From: Seonamhaeicola sediminis
GTDB taxonomy: Bacteria > Bacteroidota > Bacteroidia > Flavobacteriales > Flavobacteriaceae
NCBI RefSeq assembly: GCF_004358095.2
Contig: NZ_SMZJ02000002.1
Coordinates: 400,979-464,978 of the forward strand
Length of the DNA: 64,000 bases
Direction: 5' to 3'
Shown here: positions 8,625-17,887 of the stretch, in pieces
Layout of the letters: the number at the start of each line of letters is the position of its first letter
How positions within the stretch are numbered: the first letter of the stretch is position 1
Program-made: the position numbers and the translations under genes
Notes under the pieces: generated by a model
The model's database searches: none
What the model saw: the letters and a program-made list of their open reading frames with translations, nothing else
Told to the model about the DNA's origin: nothing

Positions 8625-9725
8625 ATGTTGAAACTAAAATATATTTTCAATATAGTTCTTGTATTACTTTTATTGACCTCGTGTTCTTGTGAAGAGGATG
8701 GAGATATTATTCCCAATGAACCAGAAATAATCGTGCCATCTAATTTAGTGTTAACTATAGATATTATTGGATTAGATAACACTAACCCAAATGGAGATGG
8801 CTCTGGTACAATTCAATGCACTGCTACAGCTACCAATGCTGTAAAATATGGATTTAAGTTTGGAAATAATGCTGAAATTGAAGATACAGATGGTAGTTTA
8901 GAACATATATTTACTAATAAAGGAACTAACAATTACCTCATAACAGTATTTGCGTATTCAAGTACCGGTCAAAGCATAAGTACATTTAAAAGCATTGATG
9001 TATACGTAACTGACTCTTCTGGACCCCAATTAATTTGGAGCGATGAGTTTAACACTGATGGTGCTCCCAATTCTTCTAAATGGACCTATAACACTGGAAA
9101 TGGATGTCCAAATCTATGTGGTTGGGGAAATAACGAATCTCAATATTATACAGACAGAGCAGAGAACGTTAAAGTAGAAGGAGGTGTTTTAAAAATCACT
9201 GCAAAAAAAGAAAGCTATCAAGGAGCTCAATATACTTCGGCGCGCTTACTAACTAAGGGTAAATTCAACTTTACCTATGGCACCGTTGAAGTAAGAGCAA
9301 AGCTACCTGAATCTAAAGGCACTTGGCCTGCAATATGGTTATTAGGCTCAAATATTGATACTGTTGGTTGGCCTGTTTGTGGCGAAATAGATATTATGGA
9401 ACAAACAGGAGATGATAAAAACAAAGTTCTAGGCACTTGCCATTGGTCAGATAATGGTAACAATGCGAGTTATGGTCTTGAAAGTAGCATTTCTAATGCT
9501 TCAACAGAGTTTCACATTTACTCGATGGAATGGACTGAAACGTATATAAAAATATTCTTAGACAATGTTGAATACTATGAAATAGCATTGAACGAAAGTC
9601 TACCATTTAATAAAGATTTTTTCTTGATTTTAAATATTGCTATGGGTGGGACCTTAGGAGGAACCATAGATTCAGGATTCACACAAGATACTATGGAAAT
9701 AGATTATATAAGAGTTTATCAATAA
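8625..9725 (+). CDS. GH16 beta-glucanase (laminarinase-type) lipoprotein with N-terminal PKD-like module
   Basis: A 366-residue lipoprotein (lipobox LLTSC; Cys about 20) with a PKD-like module at about 35-130 and a GH16 domain at about 135-366. The GH16 active-site motif GEIDIMEQ is intact, with nucleophile E254, D256 and acid/base E259. Substrate-side aromatics such as GTWPAIWLLG and the terminal MEIDYIRVYQ are typical of the bacterial laminarinase subfamily (GH16_3). It should cleave beta-1,3 (or mixed 1,3/1,4) glucan endo-wise at the surface, feeding SusCD. The PKD-like module resembles that of the preceding lipoprotein. The start codon was chosen because the signal peptide begins there. 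Transcription is probably by read-through of the hairpin at 8535-8578. Confidence 0.93.
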   Translation: MLKLKYIFNIVLVLLLLTSCSCEEDGDIIPNEPEIIVPSNLVLTIDIIGLDNTNPNGDGSGTIQCTATATNAVKYGFKFGNNAEIEDTDGSLEHIFTNKGTNNYLITVFAYSSTGQSISTFKSIDVYVTDSSGPQLIWSDEFNTDGAPNSSKWTYNTGNGCPNLCGWGNNESQYYTDRAENVKVEGGVLKITAKKESYQGAQYTSARLLTKGKFNFTYGTVEVRAKLPESKGTWPAIWLLGSNIDTVGWPVCGEIDIMEQTGDDKNKVLGTCHWSDNGNNASYGLESSISNASTEFHIYSMEWTETYIKIFLDNVEYYEIALNESLPFNKDFFLILNIAMGGTLGGTIDSGFTQDTMEIDYIRVYQ

Positions 9726-9822
9726 TAATTTGATTATTGACATTTAAAGGTCAATTAATAATGTGTACTATGAGTTTCTATCACAACAAAAAGAAACAAC
9801 CACCTCAACATCGTTATAATAT

Positions 9823-9844
9823 ACCTATACAAAACCACAACATA
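9823..9844 (+). repeat. Diverged 11-base tandem repeat pair upstream of the second promoter
   Basis: ACCTATACAAA is followed directly by ACCACAACATA. The first half equals the repeat at 733 except for its last base, and the second half equals the repeat unit at 29891 except for its last base, so this site links the other two. The offset from the first base to the -7 box (9987) is 164, identical to the SusC promoter. The rest of the 9726-10083 intergenic stretch holds the promoter at 9938 and nothing else I can recognise. Confidence 0.55.
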
Positions 9845-9937
9845 GATTAAAAAGTAAAAAAATAAGGCTTCCTGAAAGCTCAATAAAACCAAGTGATAAT
9901 TGATGTATTCTCATTTTTTAACTATTTTTTTTGATTT

Positions 9938-9994
9938 GTATGTTTTTTGTCGAGGTAAAAAATATCATAATCGCATTTTAATCTTTTAAATTTA
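9938..9994 (+). promoter_or_regulatory. Promoter of the second glucan unit: shared operator plus -7 box
   Basis: The element at 9938-9965 matches the SusC-promoter element at 25 of 28 positions, including the core GTTTTTTG(T/C)...AGGTAAAAAATAT pattern of T and A arms around an 8-base spacer. A -7-like box TAAATTTA lies at 9987-9994, again exactly 49 bases from the start of the element. The downstream gene begins 89 bases later at 10084, leaving a long leader. Confidence 0.65.
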
Positions 9995-10083
9995 CACATA
10001 GAGTTCTCATTATTCTTGAGTAAATCTATCTGAACTACCTAAACAAGGTAGTAACTAAACTAATTGAAATAATTATTAATATT

Positions 10084-13000
10084 ATGAGAAACAACTTCTT
10101 TAAACTCATTCTAATCTTGTTTTCATCTTCATTATTTGCACAAGCAAGTAAAGTTAGTGTAGAAACCAGTAACCAGGGTGTGTATTTAACCGTTAATGAT
10201 GAAAAATTTATGATTAACGGTATGAACTGGGATTACATCCCTATTGGCACCAATACGGTGAATGCAGATTTTTGGAACAAACCAGACGATATTATCAAAG
10301 CGGGCTTAGATACAGAAATGAGCTTGCTAAAGAATATGGGCGTCAATACAATCAGACAATATACGGGGGTTCCTGCAAAATGGATAAAGTATATTTATGA
10401 AAAGTATGGTATATACACCATGCTAAACCATTCTTTTGGCCGCTACGGACTTACCTTAGATGGTGTTTGGACACCAGTAACAATATATGATGAACCAACC
10501 ACAGAAAAATATCTATTAGATGAAGTTAAAAATTTGGTGCAAGAATATAAAAACACGCCAGGACTTCTTCTTTATTTATTAGGTAATGAAAATAACTACG
10601 GATTGTTTTGGGCAGGTGCTGAAACCGAAGATTTCCCAGACGATCAAGCAAGAATTGATTTTATTGGTGAGAGTCGAGGAAGACCTATGTATAGATTAAT
10701 GAATACTGCAGCTAAAATTATGAAGGAAATAGATGCTTCGCATCCCGTGGCTATCTGTAATGGGGACGTTCTGTTTATTGATATCGTTGCCGATGAGTGT
10801 AAAGATGTAGATATATATGGTGTAAATGCATATAGGGGCCCATCATTTACGGATATGTTTACGGTAGTTGATGAAAAGCTAGATATACCAATAATGCTAA
10901 CAGAATTCGGAGCCGACGCTTTCAATGCTATTGAAAATAAAGAAGATCAAAAGGCTCAAGCTTACTACATGGTTGAAAATTGGCGAGAAATTTATGCCAA
11001 TGCAGCAGGTTTAAATGGTACCGATAACTCAATTGGTGGTTTCACTTTTCAATTTAGTGATGGTTGGTGGAAATACGGTTTTGATAAAAGAGAAAACGCA
11101 GATGTGCACGATACCAATGCCTCATGGGCCAATGGCGGATACGCTATAGATTTAGCTCCAGGTGAAAATAATATGAACGAAGAATGGTTTGGTATCTGTG
11201 CTAAGGGGCCAACAAGCCCAAGAGGTTTATACGATTTATACCCACGGGCTGCATACTATGCTTTAAAAGAGGCGCATCAATTAAATCCTTACGGCGATGG
11301 TGTTAATGAAGGCTTTCTTCAAAATTACTTCAATAATATTAACTTAATGGATGCCGTTTTGAGAGCCCGAGGTGATAAGGCTGCTCTAGATGCACAAGAC
11401 GGAGGTAAAATTCAATTTAGTAATCTTAGAGCAGAATTTACAACTTTTAATACTGGAGGGTCTTTAATTACAACTCCTGACAATCCAGATCCTACATCGC
11501 AGTCTTTTCCAAATCAATCAGGGTTTGACCATATGCAATCTTATTACGTGGGTATTGAGGGTAAACCAACCTCTAACATGACAGCCGAAGTAAATTTTAA
11601 TATCCTTGGAAATGTTGCTCAAAATCCAATAAATGAAATTTTCTATGAAAATGTAGGGCGCCCAGTAACCGTCATTAATGATCAAGGGGAAGAAATTGTC
11701 ATTACAGATAACAACCGTGTTAGAGTATATAATGCAGAATTTGAATGGAATGCAAAGCATGCTGATGTTAGAGGGTTCTATAGAACAGGGCATTACCATT
11801 GGGGGTATGAAGGTGACTTTTTTGGCCTTTATCCCGAAGCAAACTATGGTCCAAATTTAGATATATATAATGGTGAAATTTTGGGGGTAGAAATAGATTG
11901 GAAACGAGCCTTTAAAGGTTTTAAAGCTGCGTTTGGTCCCCAATTATGGTGGGGTGCTAACCCAACCATGTTATTTAAATATAGAACAAACTTTAAACAT
12001 TGGGATATTACCGGTATTTATCACAGAGATTTAAATACAGAATTACAATTTGATGAAAACGGTAGACGTATTCTGGATGCCAATCAAATACGAAGTGGTG
12101 TTATTCCGCCATGGCCAACTGAACGCGCTACGGTTGTTCTTGAAAAAGAATTTGGAAAGCTTGGATTGTCTCTTGGAGGTATTTGGGGCGGTAGACCTTT
12201 AAACGGTAGTGTTTTTCAAGATGTAACCGGAAGTTCTGGAAACTATGTAGTTTATGAAGATAAAATAAACTCTGATGATAACTGGGGTGGAAAAGCTAAA
12301 ATAACCTATCAAGGCGGAAAGTTTAATTGGTATGCGCAAGCCGCTTATATGGGGCTAGTAGCCAATGGTGGTGCAGACGCAACAAGAACTTTTACTGGGT
12401 GGAAGCTTAAAGATTCTGGTAGCGGCAACCAAACCAATATCCTATCTGGTTTTACAGTATTAATGGGAAATTGGCAAATAGCCCCCAACTTTCTTTGGCA
12501 AAAACCATTAGTAGACCCAATGCCTAATGATGTCAATGCACCAGGTAGATTAAGAAACTTCATTGATGATCCATTTGCAGTGAGATGGAATAGAGAAACC
12601 ACTGCAGGTGAATTATTATTAACCTTTGACCCTACTCCTGGAACATGGTTTTACGAATGGGATAACGACCGTGCTGAAGATGCGAAATTAGCCTTTAATC
12701 TAGGGTTTGTGTACAAGCATCACCCAACAGCACAAGATGCACACATTGGTTTCTTAGCAAACCGTACCTTCTTCGCCTTCCCACAATCTGCACCTGCTCA
12801 AGACCTCTGGGAACTTAATTCTAGAATTGTTTCTAAAGTAAGTCCAGATTTAGGCATCATAGCTAATTTATATGGTGGTACAGCACAAGCTATGGGTGAT
12901 AGTGATAGAACCATTGAACGATTTGGAGGTGATATCAAAATGATATACAAGAAGTGGAAACTGGAATATGGTTTCAAGGTAAATGATTGGGGTCCTTTTG

Positions 13001-13272
13001 ATTACCACAGAGACTTCAACCTTACATTCCCAGTTCAGAACATGATTGATATTTCTACTTCTATAGGAAAGCCAGATTGGTTTATTCTACCAGATACGAA
13101 GATTGGAATTAAAGGTATTTGGCGTTCCTTAGATGAATTCTCTCCTAGATATGCACCTACAGCTGTTCAACCAAATACATTCCCTCCTGTCCCTGTTTTA
13201 AGTCCAGTTGGATTTGATAATGGAAACGAATGGGAGATTAGAACGTATGTTCACATCAATATTGGTAAATAA
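10084..13272 (+). CDS. Clan GH-A glycosidase fused to a C-terminal outer-membrane beta-barrel-like domain
   Basis: A 1062-residue protein with a type I signal peptide (about 1-20, LFAQA). Residues about 25-415 form a TIM-barrel glycosidase of clan GH-A. It has a GH2/GH5-like start (MINGMNWDY), acid/base E169 in LLGNEN and nucleophile E274 in MLTEFGADAF. The family is not certain: it resembles the GH2 barrel but lacks the GH2 beta-sandwich domains. From about residue 430 to the end (about 630 residues) the protein changes to alternating amphipathic strands with many Tyr/Trp/Phe, short turns and long loops (for example AEVNFNILGNV, GAFGPQLWWGANP-like strands, EIRTYVHINIGK at the terminus), as in Bacteroidota porin-like outer-membrane proteins. 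This suggests an enzyme held in the outer membrane by its own barrel. Usual clan GH-A enzymes are under half this length. It heads the second operon of the locus. Confidence 0.75.
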   Translation: MRNNFFKLILILFSSSLFAQASKVSVETSNQGVYLTVNDEKFMINGMNWDYIPIGTNTVNADFWNKPDDIIKAGLDTEMSLLKNMGVNTIRQYTGVPAKWIKYIYEKYGIYTMLNHSFGRYGLTLDGVWTPVTIYDEPTTEKYLLDEVKNLVQEYKNTPGLLLYLLGNENNYGLFWAGAETEDFPDDQARIDFIGESRGRPMYRLMNTAAKIMKEIDASHPVAICNGDVLFIDIVADECKDVDIYGVNAYRGPSFTDMFTVVDEKLDIPIMLTEFGADAFNAIENKEDQKAQAYYMVENWREIYANAAGLNGTDNSIGGFTFQFSDGWWKYGFDKRENADVHDTNASWANGGYAIDLAPGENNMNEEWFGICAKGPTSPRGLYDLYPRAAYYALKEAHQLNPYGDGVNEGFLQNYFNNINLMDAVLRARGDKAALDAQDGGKIQFSNLRAEFTTFNTGGSLITTPDNPDPTSQSFPNQSGFDHMQSYYVGIEGKPTSNMTAEVNFNILGNVAQNPINEIFYENVGRPVTVINDQGEEIVITDNNRVRVYNAEFEWNAKHADVRGFYRTGHYHWGYEGDFFGLYPEANYGPNLDIYNGEILGVEIDWKRAFKGFKAAFGPQLWWGANPTMLFKYRTNFKHWDITGIYHRDLNTELQFDENGRRILDANQIRSGVIPPWPTERATVVLEKEFGKLGLSLGGIWGGRPLNGSVFQDVTGSSGNYVVYEDKINSDDNWGGKAKITYQGGKFNWYAQAAYMGLVANGGADATRTFTGWKLKDSGSGNQTNILSGFTVLMGNWQIAPNFLWQKPLVDPMPNDVNAPGRLRNFIDDPFAVRWNRETTAGELLLTFDPTPGTWFYEWDNDRAEDAKLAFNLGFVYKHHPTAQDAHIGFLANRTFFAFPQSAPAQDLWELNSRIVSKVSPDLGIIANLYGGTAQAMGDSDRTIERFGGDIKMIYKKWKLEYGFKVNDWGPFDYHRDFNLTFPVQNMIDISTSIGKPDWFILPDTKIGIKGIWRSLDEFSPRYAPTAVQPNTFPPVPVLSPVGFDNGNEWEIRTYVHINIGK

Positions 13273-13278
13273 AACTAG

Positions 13279-14736
13279 ATGAAAATGAAAAATATAAAGT
13301 TTACATATACAAAAACATACATCCTTATAGGATGTATGCTAATGACCCTATTAGGTTGTGAAAGAGAGCTTTCTGAAGAAGCAGTTTTTGCTAAATTTCC
13401 AACAACTGCAGAAATCTACATAGATGATCCTGTTGGGCTTACAGATCAATTTTTTAGATCTTTTGATCCAGCAGCTGGTGCAAACGTGAATGGTTTTGGT
13501 GTAGATAGTAATACATTCTATGAGGGTAGTTCCTCTATTAGAATTGATGTGCCTGCTTCGAATGATCCTGATGGTAACTTTATAGGGGGGATTTTCGAAG
13601 ACCGTGGCGCTGGAAGAAATCTAACAGGCTATGATGCACTCACATTCTGGGGATTAGGGACTACATCTGGAACCGTAGAGGTTGGTTTTGGGACCGATTT
13701 TGATAGGCCAGAAACCGATCCGTCATTTGCGGTTTCCACCGTAGTACAAATGACCTCTGGGTGGAAGAAGTATGTGGTGCCAATACCAGATCCTTCAAAG
13801 TTAATTCAAGAAACAGGAATGTTCTTCTTTGCTGCAGGTGGTTTTGATCCTTTGGGAGATGGACCCAATGGAAATGAAATAGCCTGGACATTCTGGATTG
13901 ATGAGTTAAAGTTTGAAAAACTAGGTACTGTTTCTCAACCAAGACCAATTGCCTTCAGTGGTCAGGATATAGCGATACAAACATTCACAGGAAGCGAAAT
14001 AAATATTGTAGCGCAAGGCCTAACAATAAAATACGATGTTGATGGTGAAAACTTAGAAGTTAGCGGGGCTCCTGCTTATTTCAATTTTGTTTCTTCAAAC
14101 ACCGATGTTGCTATTGTAAATCAATTTGGTATTGCAAGTGTTATTGGTGAAGGAACCACTGAAATCACAACTGAGTTAGCAGGTGTTAAGGCATTAGGCT
14201 CTTTAGCTGTAAGTTCTAGCGGCGCATTACCACTTGCTCCCGTGCCAATGAGACCTGCCACCAATGTTAAATCTATATATAGTGATGCCTATACGGCAGA
14301 TACTGGAAGTGACTTCAATCCAGGGTTTGGTGGCTCTACTACAGAAACCACAGAGGTTGGTGCTCCAGGAGAGTTGGTTCAAATATACACCAACAATAAC
14401 TTCACAGGAATTATCTTTGATAATACCGTGGATGCGTCAACTTTAACGCACTTACATGTAGACCTTTATACTAATGAACCAGGAACCAATGTTAACATAC
14501 AAATTAGAGATATTGGAGTGAATGGTGAGATAGAAACAAATATCTTCACTGGTTTCCCAGATGGAGATGATAAGGATAAAAGATTTACTGCTGCTGGTTT
14601 AACGGTTGGAGCTTGGACGTCTGTAGATATACCTTTAGATGGAGACCTTGCAACTCAAAAGAACAATCTAGGAGCTATTATTTTAGCTGGAGGACCAGAT
14701 TTTATTTTAGATAATATTTACTTCTATAAAGAATAA
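13279..14736 (+). CDS. Glycan-binding-type lipoprotein with two CBM-like modules and a BIG2-like module
   Basis: A 485-residue lipoprotein (lipobox LLGC, Cys about 27 from the first Met). A CBM11-like beta-sandwich occupies about 45-215 (IYIDDPVGLTDQFF... to WTFWIDELKFEKLG). A bacterial Ig-like (BIG2) module follows at about 225-310 (YFNFVSSNTDVAIVNQFGIASVIGEGTTEITTELAG has the family form). The second CBM-like module at about 325-485 begins VKSIYSDAY and ends FILDNIYFYKE, the same frame as the modules in the lipoprotein at 5468. There are no catalytic motifs. It starts 6 bases after the glycosidase-barrel gene, so the two are translationally close. Probably a surface glycan-binding partner of this second enzyme set. 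Confidence 0.8.
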   Translation: MKMKNIKFTYTKTYILIGCMLMTLLGCERELSEEAVFAKFPTTAEIYIDDPVGLTDQFFRSFDPAAGANVNGFGVDSNTFYEGSSSIRIDVPASNDPDGNFIGGIFEDRGAGRNLTGYDALTFWGLGTTSGTVEVGFGTDFDRPETDPSFAVSTVVQMTSGWKKYVVPIPDPSKLIQETGMFFFAAGGFDPLGDGPNGNEIAWTFWIDELKFEKLGTVSQPRPIAFSGQDIAIQTFTGSEINIVAQGLTIKYDVDGENLEVSGAPAYFNFVSSNTDVAIVNQFGIASVIGEGTTEITTELAGVKALGSLAVSSSGALPLAPVPMRPATNVKSIYSDAYTADTGSDFNPGFGGSTTETTEVGAPGELVQIYTNNNFTGIIFDNTVDASTLTHLHVDLYTNEPGTNVNIQIRDIGVNGEIETNIFTGFPDGDDKDKRFTAAGLTVGAWTSVDIPLDGDLATQKNNLGAIILAGGPDFILDNIYFYKE

Positions 14737-14759
14737 GTTAGATAATTAAAATTCAAAAT

Positions 14760-15626
14760 ATGAATGAAACAATGAAATATACAAGAAACACAAAATCCTT
14801 ACTGTTCATGTCTTTTCTATTGATAGTGGTTTTAGTTATCTCTAGTTGTGATACAAATGAAACACAAACTGTAGCTACCTTTTCAGAATTGGTAATGGCA
14901 GACGAGTTTGATACAGATGGGGCACCTAACTCTGCAATTTGGAATTATGATATCGGAGACGGAACGGCTAATGGTTTACCAGCTGGTTGGGGAAATGGAG
15001 AATTGCAATACTATACAGACCGTTCAGACAATGTAACGGTTCAAAACGGGGTATTAATTATTACAGCTAAAGAAGAATCTTTCGGGAATTCTGATTACAC
15101 GTCTGCTAGACTTTTAACTAAAGGAAAGTTTGAACAAACTTATGGTCGTTTTGAAGCTCGAATTAGATTACCTAACGGGAAAGGTTTATGGCCTGCTTTT
15201 TGGCTTTTAGGTGATGATTCCAATGGCACTGAGATTTGGCCACAAATTGGAGAGATAGACATTATGGAGTATGTCGGAGATGAGCCTAGCACTGTATTTG
15301 GTACCGTGCATGGCCCTGGATATGCTGGGGGTGAATCTGTAAGTAAATCATACAAATTAGATAATGATCGTTTTGATAACCGTTTTCACATTTTTGGAAT
15401 AGAATGGGGACCAGATTATATTAATTGGTATGTAGATGATGTGTTATATAACCAACTTACCCCAGAAGACGTCCCAGGAGAATGGGTGTTTAATAGAGGG
15501 CCTTTTTATATAATTTTAAACGTAGCGGTTGGAGGGGCGCTTCCAGGAAACCCTAACGAAGAAACCGTTTTTCCACAAACCATGCTTGTAGATTATATAC
15601 GAGTATATAAAAACAGTAACAACTAA
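14760..15626 (+). CDS. GH16 beta-glucanase (laminarinase-type) lipoprotein
   Basis: A 288-residue lipoprotein (lipobox VISSC, Cys about 30) consisting of a single GH16 domain at about 40-285. The catalytic motif GEIDIMEY is intact (E165, D167, E170), with KGLWPAFWLLG upstream and VDYIRVYK at the end, so it belongs to the laminarinase-like GH16_3 type. It lacks the PKD-like module of the GH16 at 8625 and may therefore act closer to the membrane or on shorter chains; this is inference. A second Met at codon 5 is an alternative start. It is in the operon with 13279 and 15632 (spacing 23 and 5 bases). Confidence 0.93.
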   Translation: MNETMKYTRNTKSLLFMSFLLIVVLVISSCDTNETQTVATFSELVMADEFDTDGAPNSAIWNYDIGDGTANGLPAGWGNGELQYYTDRSDNVTVQNGVLIITAKEESFGNSDYTSARLLTKGKFEQTYGRFEARIRLPNGKGLWPAFWLLGDDSNGTEIWPQIGEIDIMEYVGDEPSTVFGTVHGPGYAGGESVSKSYKLDNDRFDNRFHIFGIEWGPDYINWYVDDVLYNQLTPEDVPGEWVFNRGPFYIILNVAVGGALPGNPNEETVFPQTMLVDYIRVYKNSNN

Positions 15627-15631
15627 AAAAT

Positions 15632-17752
15632 ATGACAATGAAAAAACTAATGAAAACTTTTAAATACATATCAATTTTGATATTAGCATTATCCTTTGTG
15701 GGTTGCGAAGACGGTGATGCGGTTTTACCAACAGTTACTGCGGGCTTTACTTACACGTTAAGTGATGCAGGTGTGGCAACATTTATTAACACATCAGAGA
15801 ATGCTAATAAATATACTTGGAGTTTTGGTGATCAAAAAAATACAACTTCAAGATTAATTGATCCTATATTTGCCTATGGTATTGGGTCTTACTCAGTAAA
15901 GTTAACCGCAATTAATGTTGCTGGAGCGTCAGATACGTTTGAGTCGACAATCATGGTCTTAGACAAAGATGCGCCACTTATTGCTTTAATAGGAGATGCA
16001 ACAATAAATGTAACATTAGGAGATACGTTTATAGACCCCGGAGCTACAGCATTAGATGAGGTAGATGGTGATATAACTGCCAATATTGTTGTTGGTGGTG
16101 ATACTGTAGATACGAATACTGAAGGTACTTATGTAATTACCTATAATGTATCAGACTCGCAAGGTAATGCAGCAGATGAAGTAGAAAGGACTGTTATTGT
16201 TACGGCTGTTACATGCGAGGCTGAAACGGAAGAAAATATAGATCCAGCTAATGGAGATCTTAAATGGACATTTTTAACAAATGATATAACTCATACTTTT
16301 GAAGCATTCGGCAATACATCTGCAAGCATAGTAGATAATCCATTAATAGAAGGCATAAACACGAGTTGTAATGTACAGCAATTTATTAAAACAGAAGGCT
16401 GTGAAACATGGTCTGGAATGGGAACAGAATTGGCAACTGCATTAGATTTTACAGCACGCATTAATAACGTGTTTAAAATGAAAGTTTTAGCCGAAACGCA
16501 AGTAACAGATGTTACTTTGCGCTTGGAGCGTTTACCGTTCCCAGACACAGATCCTGCAGTTGAGAAAGTGGCGTCCATTACTGCTACTGGAGAGTGGCAA
16601 GAGCTAACTTTTGATTTTTCAGATGTTACTACTGGTACTTATAAAAGTGTAATTATTTACTTTGAAAGAAATACAGGTTGTGACGGAGACATATACTATT
16701 TTGATGACATTATTCAAACATCTGAAGCTTCTGGAGGTGGAGGCGGTTCTGATGAAACGGTTCTTTTAAATTTTGAAAACAATTTAGCAGGAGTAACCGC
16801 TTCAGAATTTAACACAGGAGGCGCATTAATTGCTAACCCAGTTTCTGGAGGAATAAATACGAGTCCTAATGTATATGAAGCGGCTTACACCACTGCCAAT
16901 GATTGGTGGGGCGGTATAGGATTTGTTTTTGATGCCGGTTTAGATCAAGCAACTACCGTTTACAAAGCGAAATTCTATTCTACTGTAGCCCCAACCAATG
17001 TGTTATTTCAAGTAGAGGTAGATGGAACAAACCAGCCTGTTGGTGCTGTACAAGAAATTACTACTGCCAACGAGTGGGTAGAACTTACTTTTACGTTGGC
17101 AAACATTCCAAGTGGAGTGAATAGAATATTGATTCGTCCAGATGTAGGAGATCAAACTGGATTTAAGCCAAATACAGGTTCTCTTTATATAGATGATATA
17201 ACTAAAGTTGACGGCGGCTCAGGTGGTGGAGGCGGCGGTACTTGCCCAGCACCACCATCTGGAGATTTTATATCAGATGGAGATTTTGAAGCTAATGCTG
17301 ATTGTTGGGGTCTTTTTGACAATGGAGGGACCACAATCATTTCTACTAGCATAAGTAATGGGGGTGGTACTAATTCAGGTCAAATAACTACAACTACATT
17401 CGCAAACCCAGGGTTAAAGCAGGAAAGATTTGGAATAGGCACAATACAGCCAAATACCACTTACATAGTAACTTTTGATATTCAAGCAAGTTCGCCATTA
17501 ATAGATGGCGCGGTATTCCAAGCATTTACATTTTCAGAACCAGCTGATGGGTCTAATGATCCTGCAGTACAGCACGTATTAATAGCTGGAGACGCAAGTG
17601 TTACTTCAGGTTGGACGACACGAACATATGAGTTTACAACTGCTGGTAATGTAGACGGAGGGGTTTCTCTATTATTCGAGTTAATTTGTGGAGGAGCTGC
17701 AACTTGTGGTGGAACCGTAAATATTGATAATGTTTCTGTTACTAGCAAATAG
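15632..17752 (+). CDS. Multimodular PKD / DUF5011-like / CBM lipoprotein (putative surface glycan-binding protein)
   Basis: A 706-residue lipoprotein (lipobox FVGC, Cys about 25). Modules in order: PKD (about 35-110, YTWSFGDQ); a DUF5011-type Ig-like module (about 115-190, DPGATALDEVDGDIT...GTYVITYNVSDSQGNAADE); a CBM-like beta-sandwich (about 195-362); a glycine linker SGGGGGS; a second CBM-like module (about 370-528); a second glycine linker; and a CBM4_9-type module (about 540-706, FISDGDFEANADCWGLFDNGG). Such chains of binding modules without a catalytic domain serve to hold long polysaccharide at the cell surface. The two short glycine linkers are unusual for this organism and give flexible spacing. 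It is the last gene before the terminator at 17792. Confidence 0.82.
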   Translation: MTMKKLMKTFKYISILILALSFVGCEDGDAVLPTVTAGFTYTLSDAGVATFINTSENANKYTWSFGDQKNTTSRLIDPIFAYGIGSYSVKLTAINVAGASDTFESTIMVLDKDAPLIALIGDATINVTLGDTFIDPGATALDEVDGDITANIVVGGDTVDTNTEGTYVITYNVSDSQGNAADEVERTVIVTAVTCEAETEENIDPANGDLKWTFLTNDITHTFEAFGNTSASIVDNPLIEGINTSCNVQQFIKTEGCETWSGMGTELATALDFTARINNVFKMKVLAETQVTDVTLRLERLPFPDTDPAVEKVASITATGEWQELTFDFSDVTTGTYKSVIIYFERNTGCDGDIYYFDDIIQTSEASGGGGGSDETVLLNFENNLAGVTASEFNTGGALIANPVSGGINTSPNVYEAAYTTANDWWGGIGFVFDAGLDQATTVYKAKFYSTVAPTNVLFQVEVDGTNQPVGAVQEITTANEWVELTFTLANIPSGVNRILIRPDVGDQTGFKPNTGSLYIDDITKVDGGSGGGGGGTCPAPPSGDFISDGDFEANADCWGLFDNGGTTIISTSISNGGGTNSGQITTTTFANPGLKQERFGIGTIQPNTTYIVTFDIQASSPLIDGAVFQAFTFSEPADGSNDPAVQHVLIAGDASVTSGWTTRTYEFTTAGNVDGGVSLLFELICGGAATCGGTVNIDNVSVTSK

Positions 17753-17791
17753 TGGCTGAATTAATGAAAATGTAAGGATAGAATTTTTATT

Positions 17792-17829
17792 GAAAGGGCT
17801 AGTTTGGTTATTAACCCGCTAGCCTTTTT
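17792..17829 (+). terminator. Hairpin terminator after the binding-protein cluster
   Basis: GAAAGGGCTAG at 17792-17802 pairs with CTAGCCTTTTT at 17819-17829 (one G-T pair), with a 16-base loop and a T tract in the 3' arm. It separates the surface protein genes 10084-17752 from the cytoplasmic phosphorylase gene. It also shows that the phosphorylase start must lie downstream of it. Confidence 0.7.
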
Positions 17830-17857
17830 GACCCAAGTTATTATGATCATAGCTTTA
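17827..17857 (+). promoter_or_regulatory. Possible promoter for the phosphorylase-transporter unit
   Basis: TTTG at 17827-17830 and TAGCTTTA at 17850-17857 resemble the Bacteroidota -33 and -7 boxes with 19 bases between them, 30 bases before the ATG at 17888. The locus operator seen at 848, 9938 and 30026 is absent. Weak evidence; read-through of the preceding terminator is the alternative. Confidence 0.35.
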
Positions 17858-17887
17858 GTAGATAACAAACCAAAAGTAACCAACAGG

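Noticed and set aside
9726..9770. Possible terminator after the first GH16
   Set aside because: ATTGAC/GTCAAT can form only a 6-base stem with no T tract; not strong enough to call.
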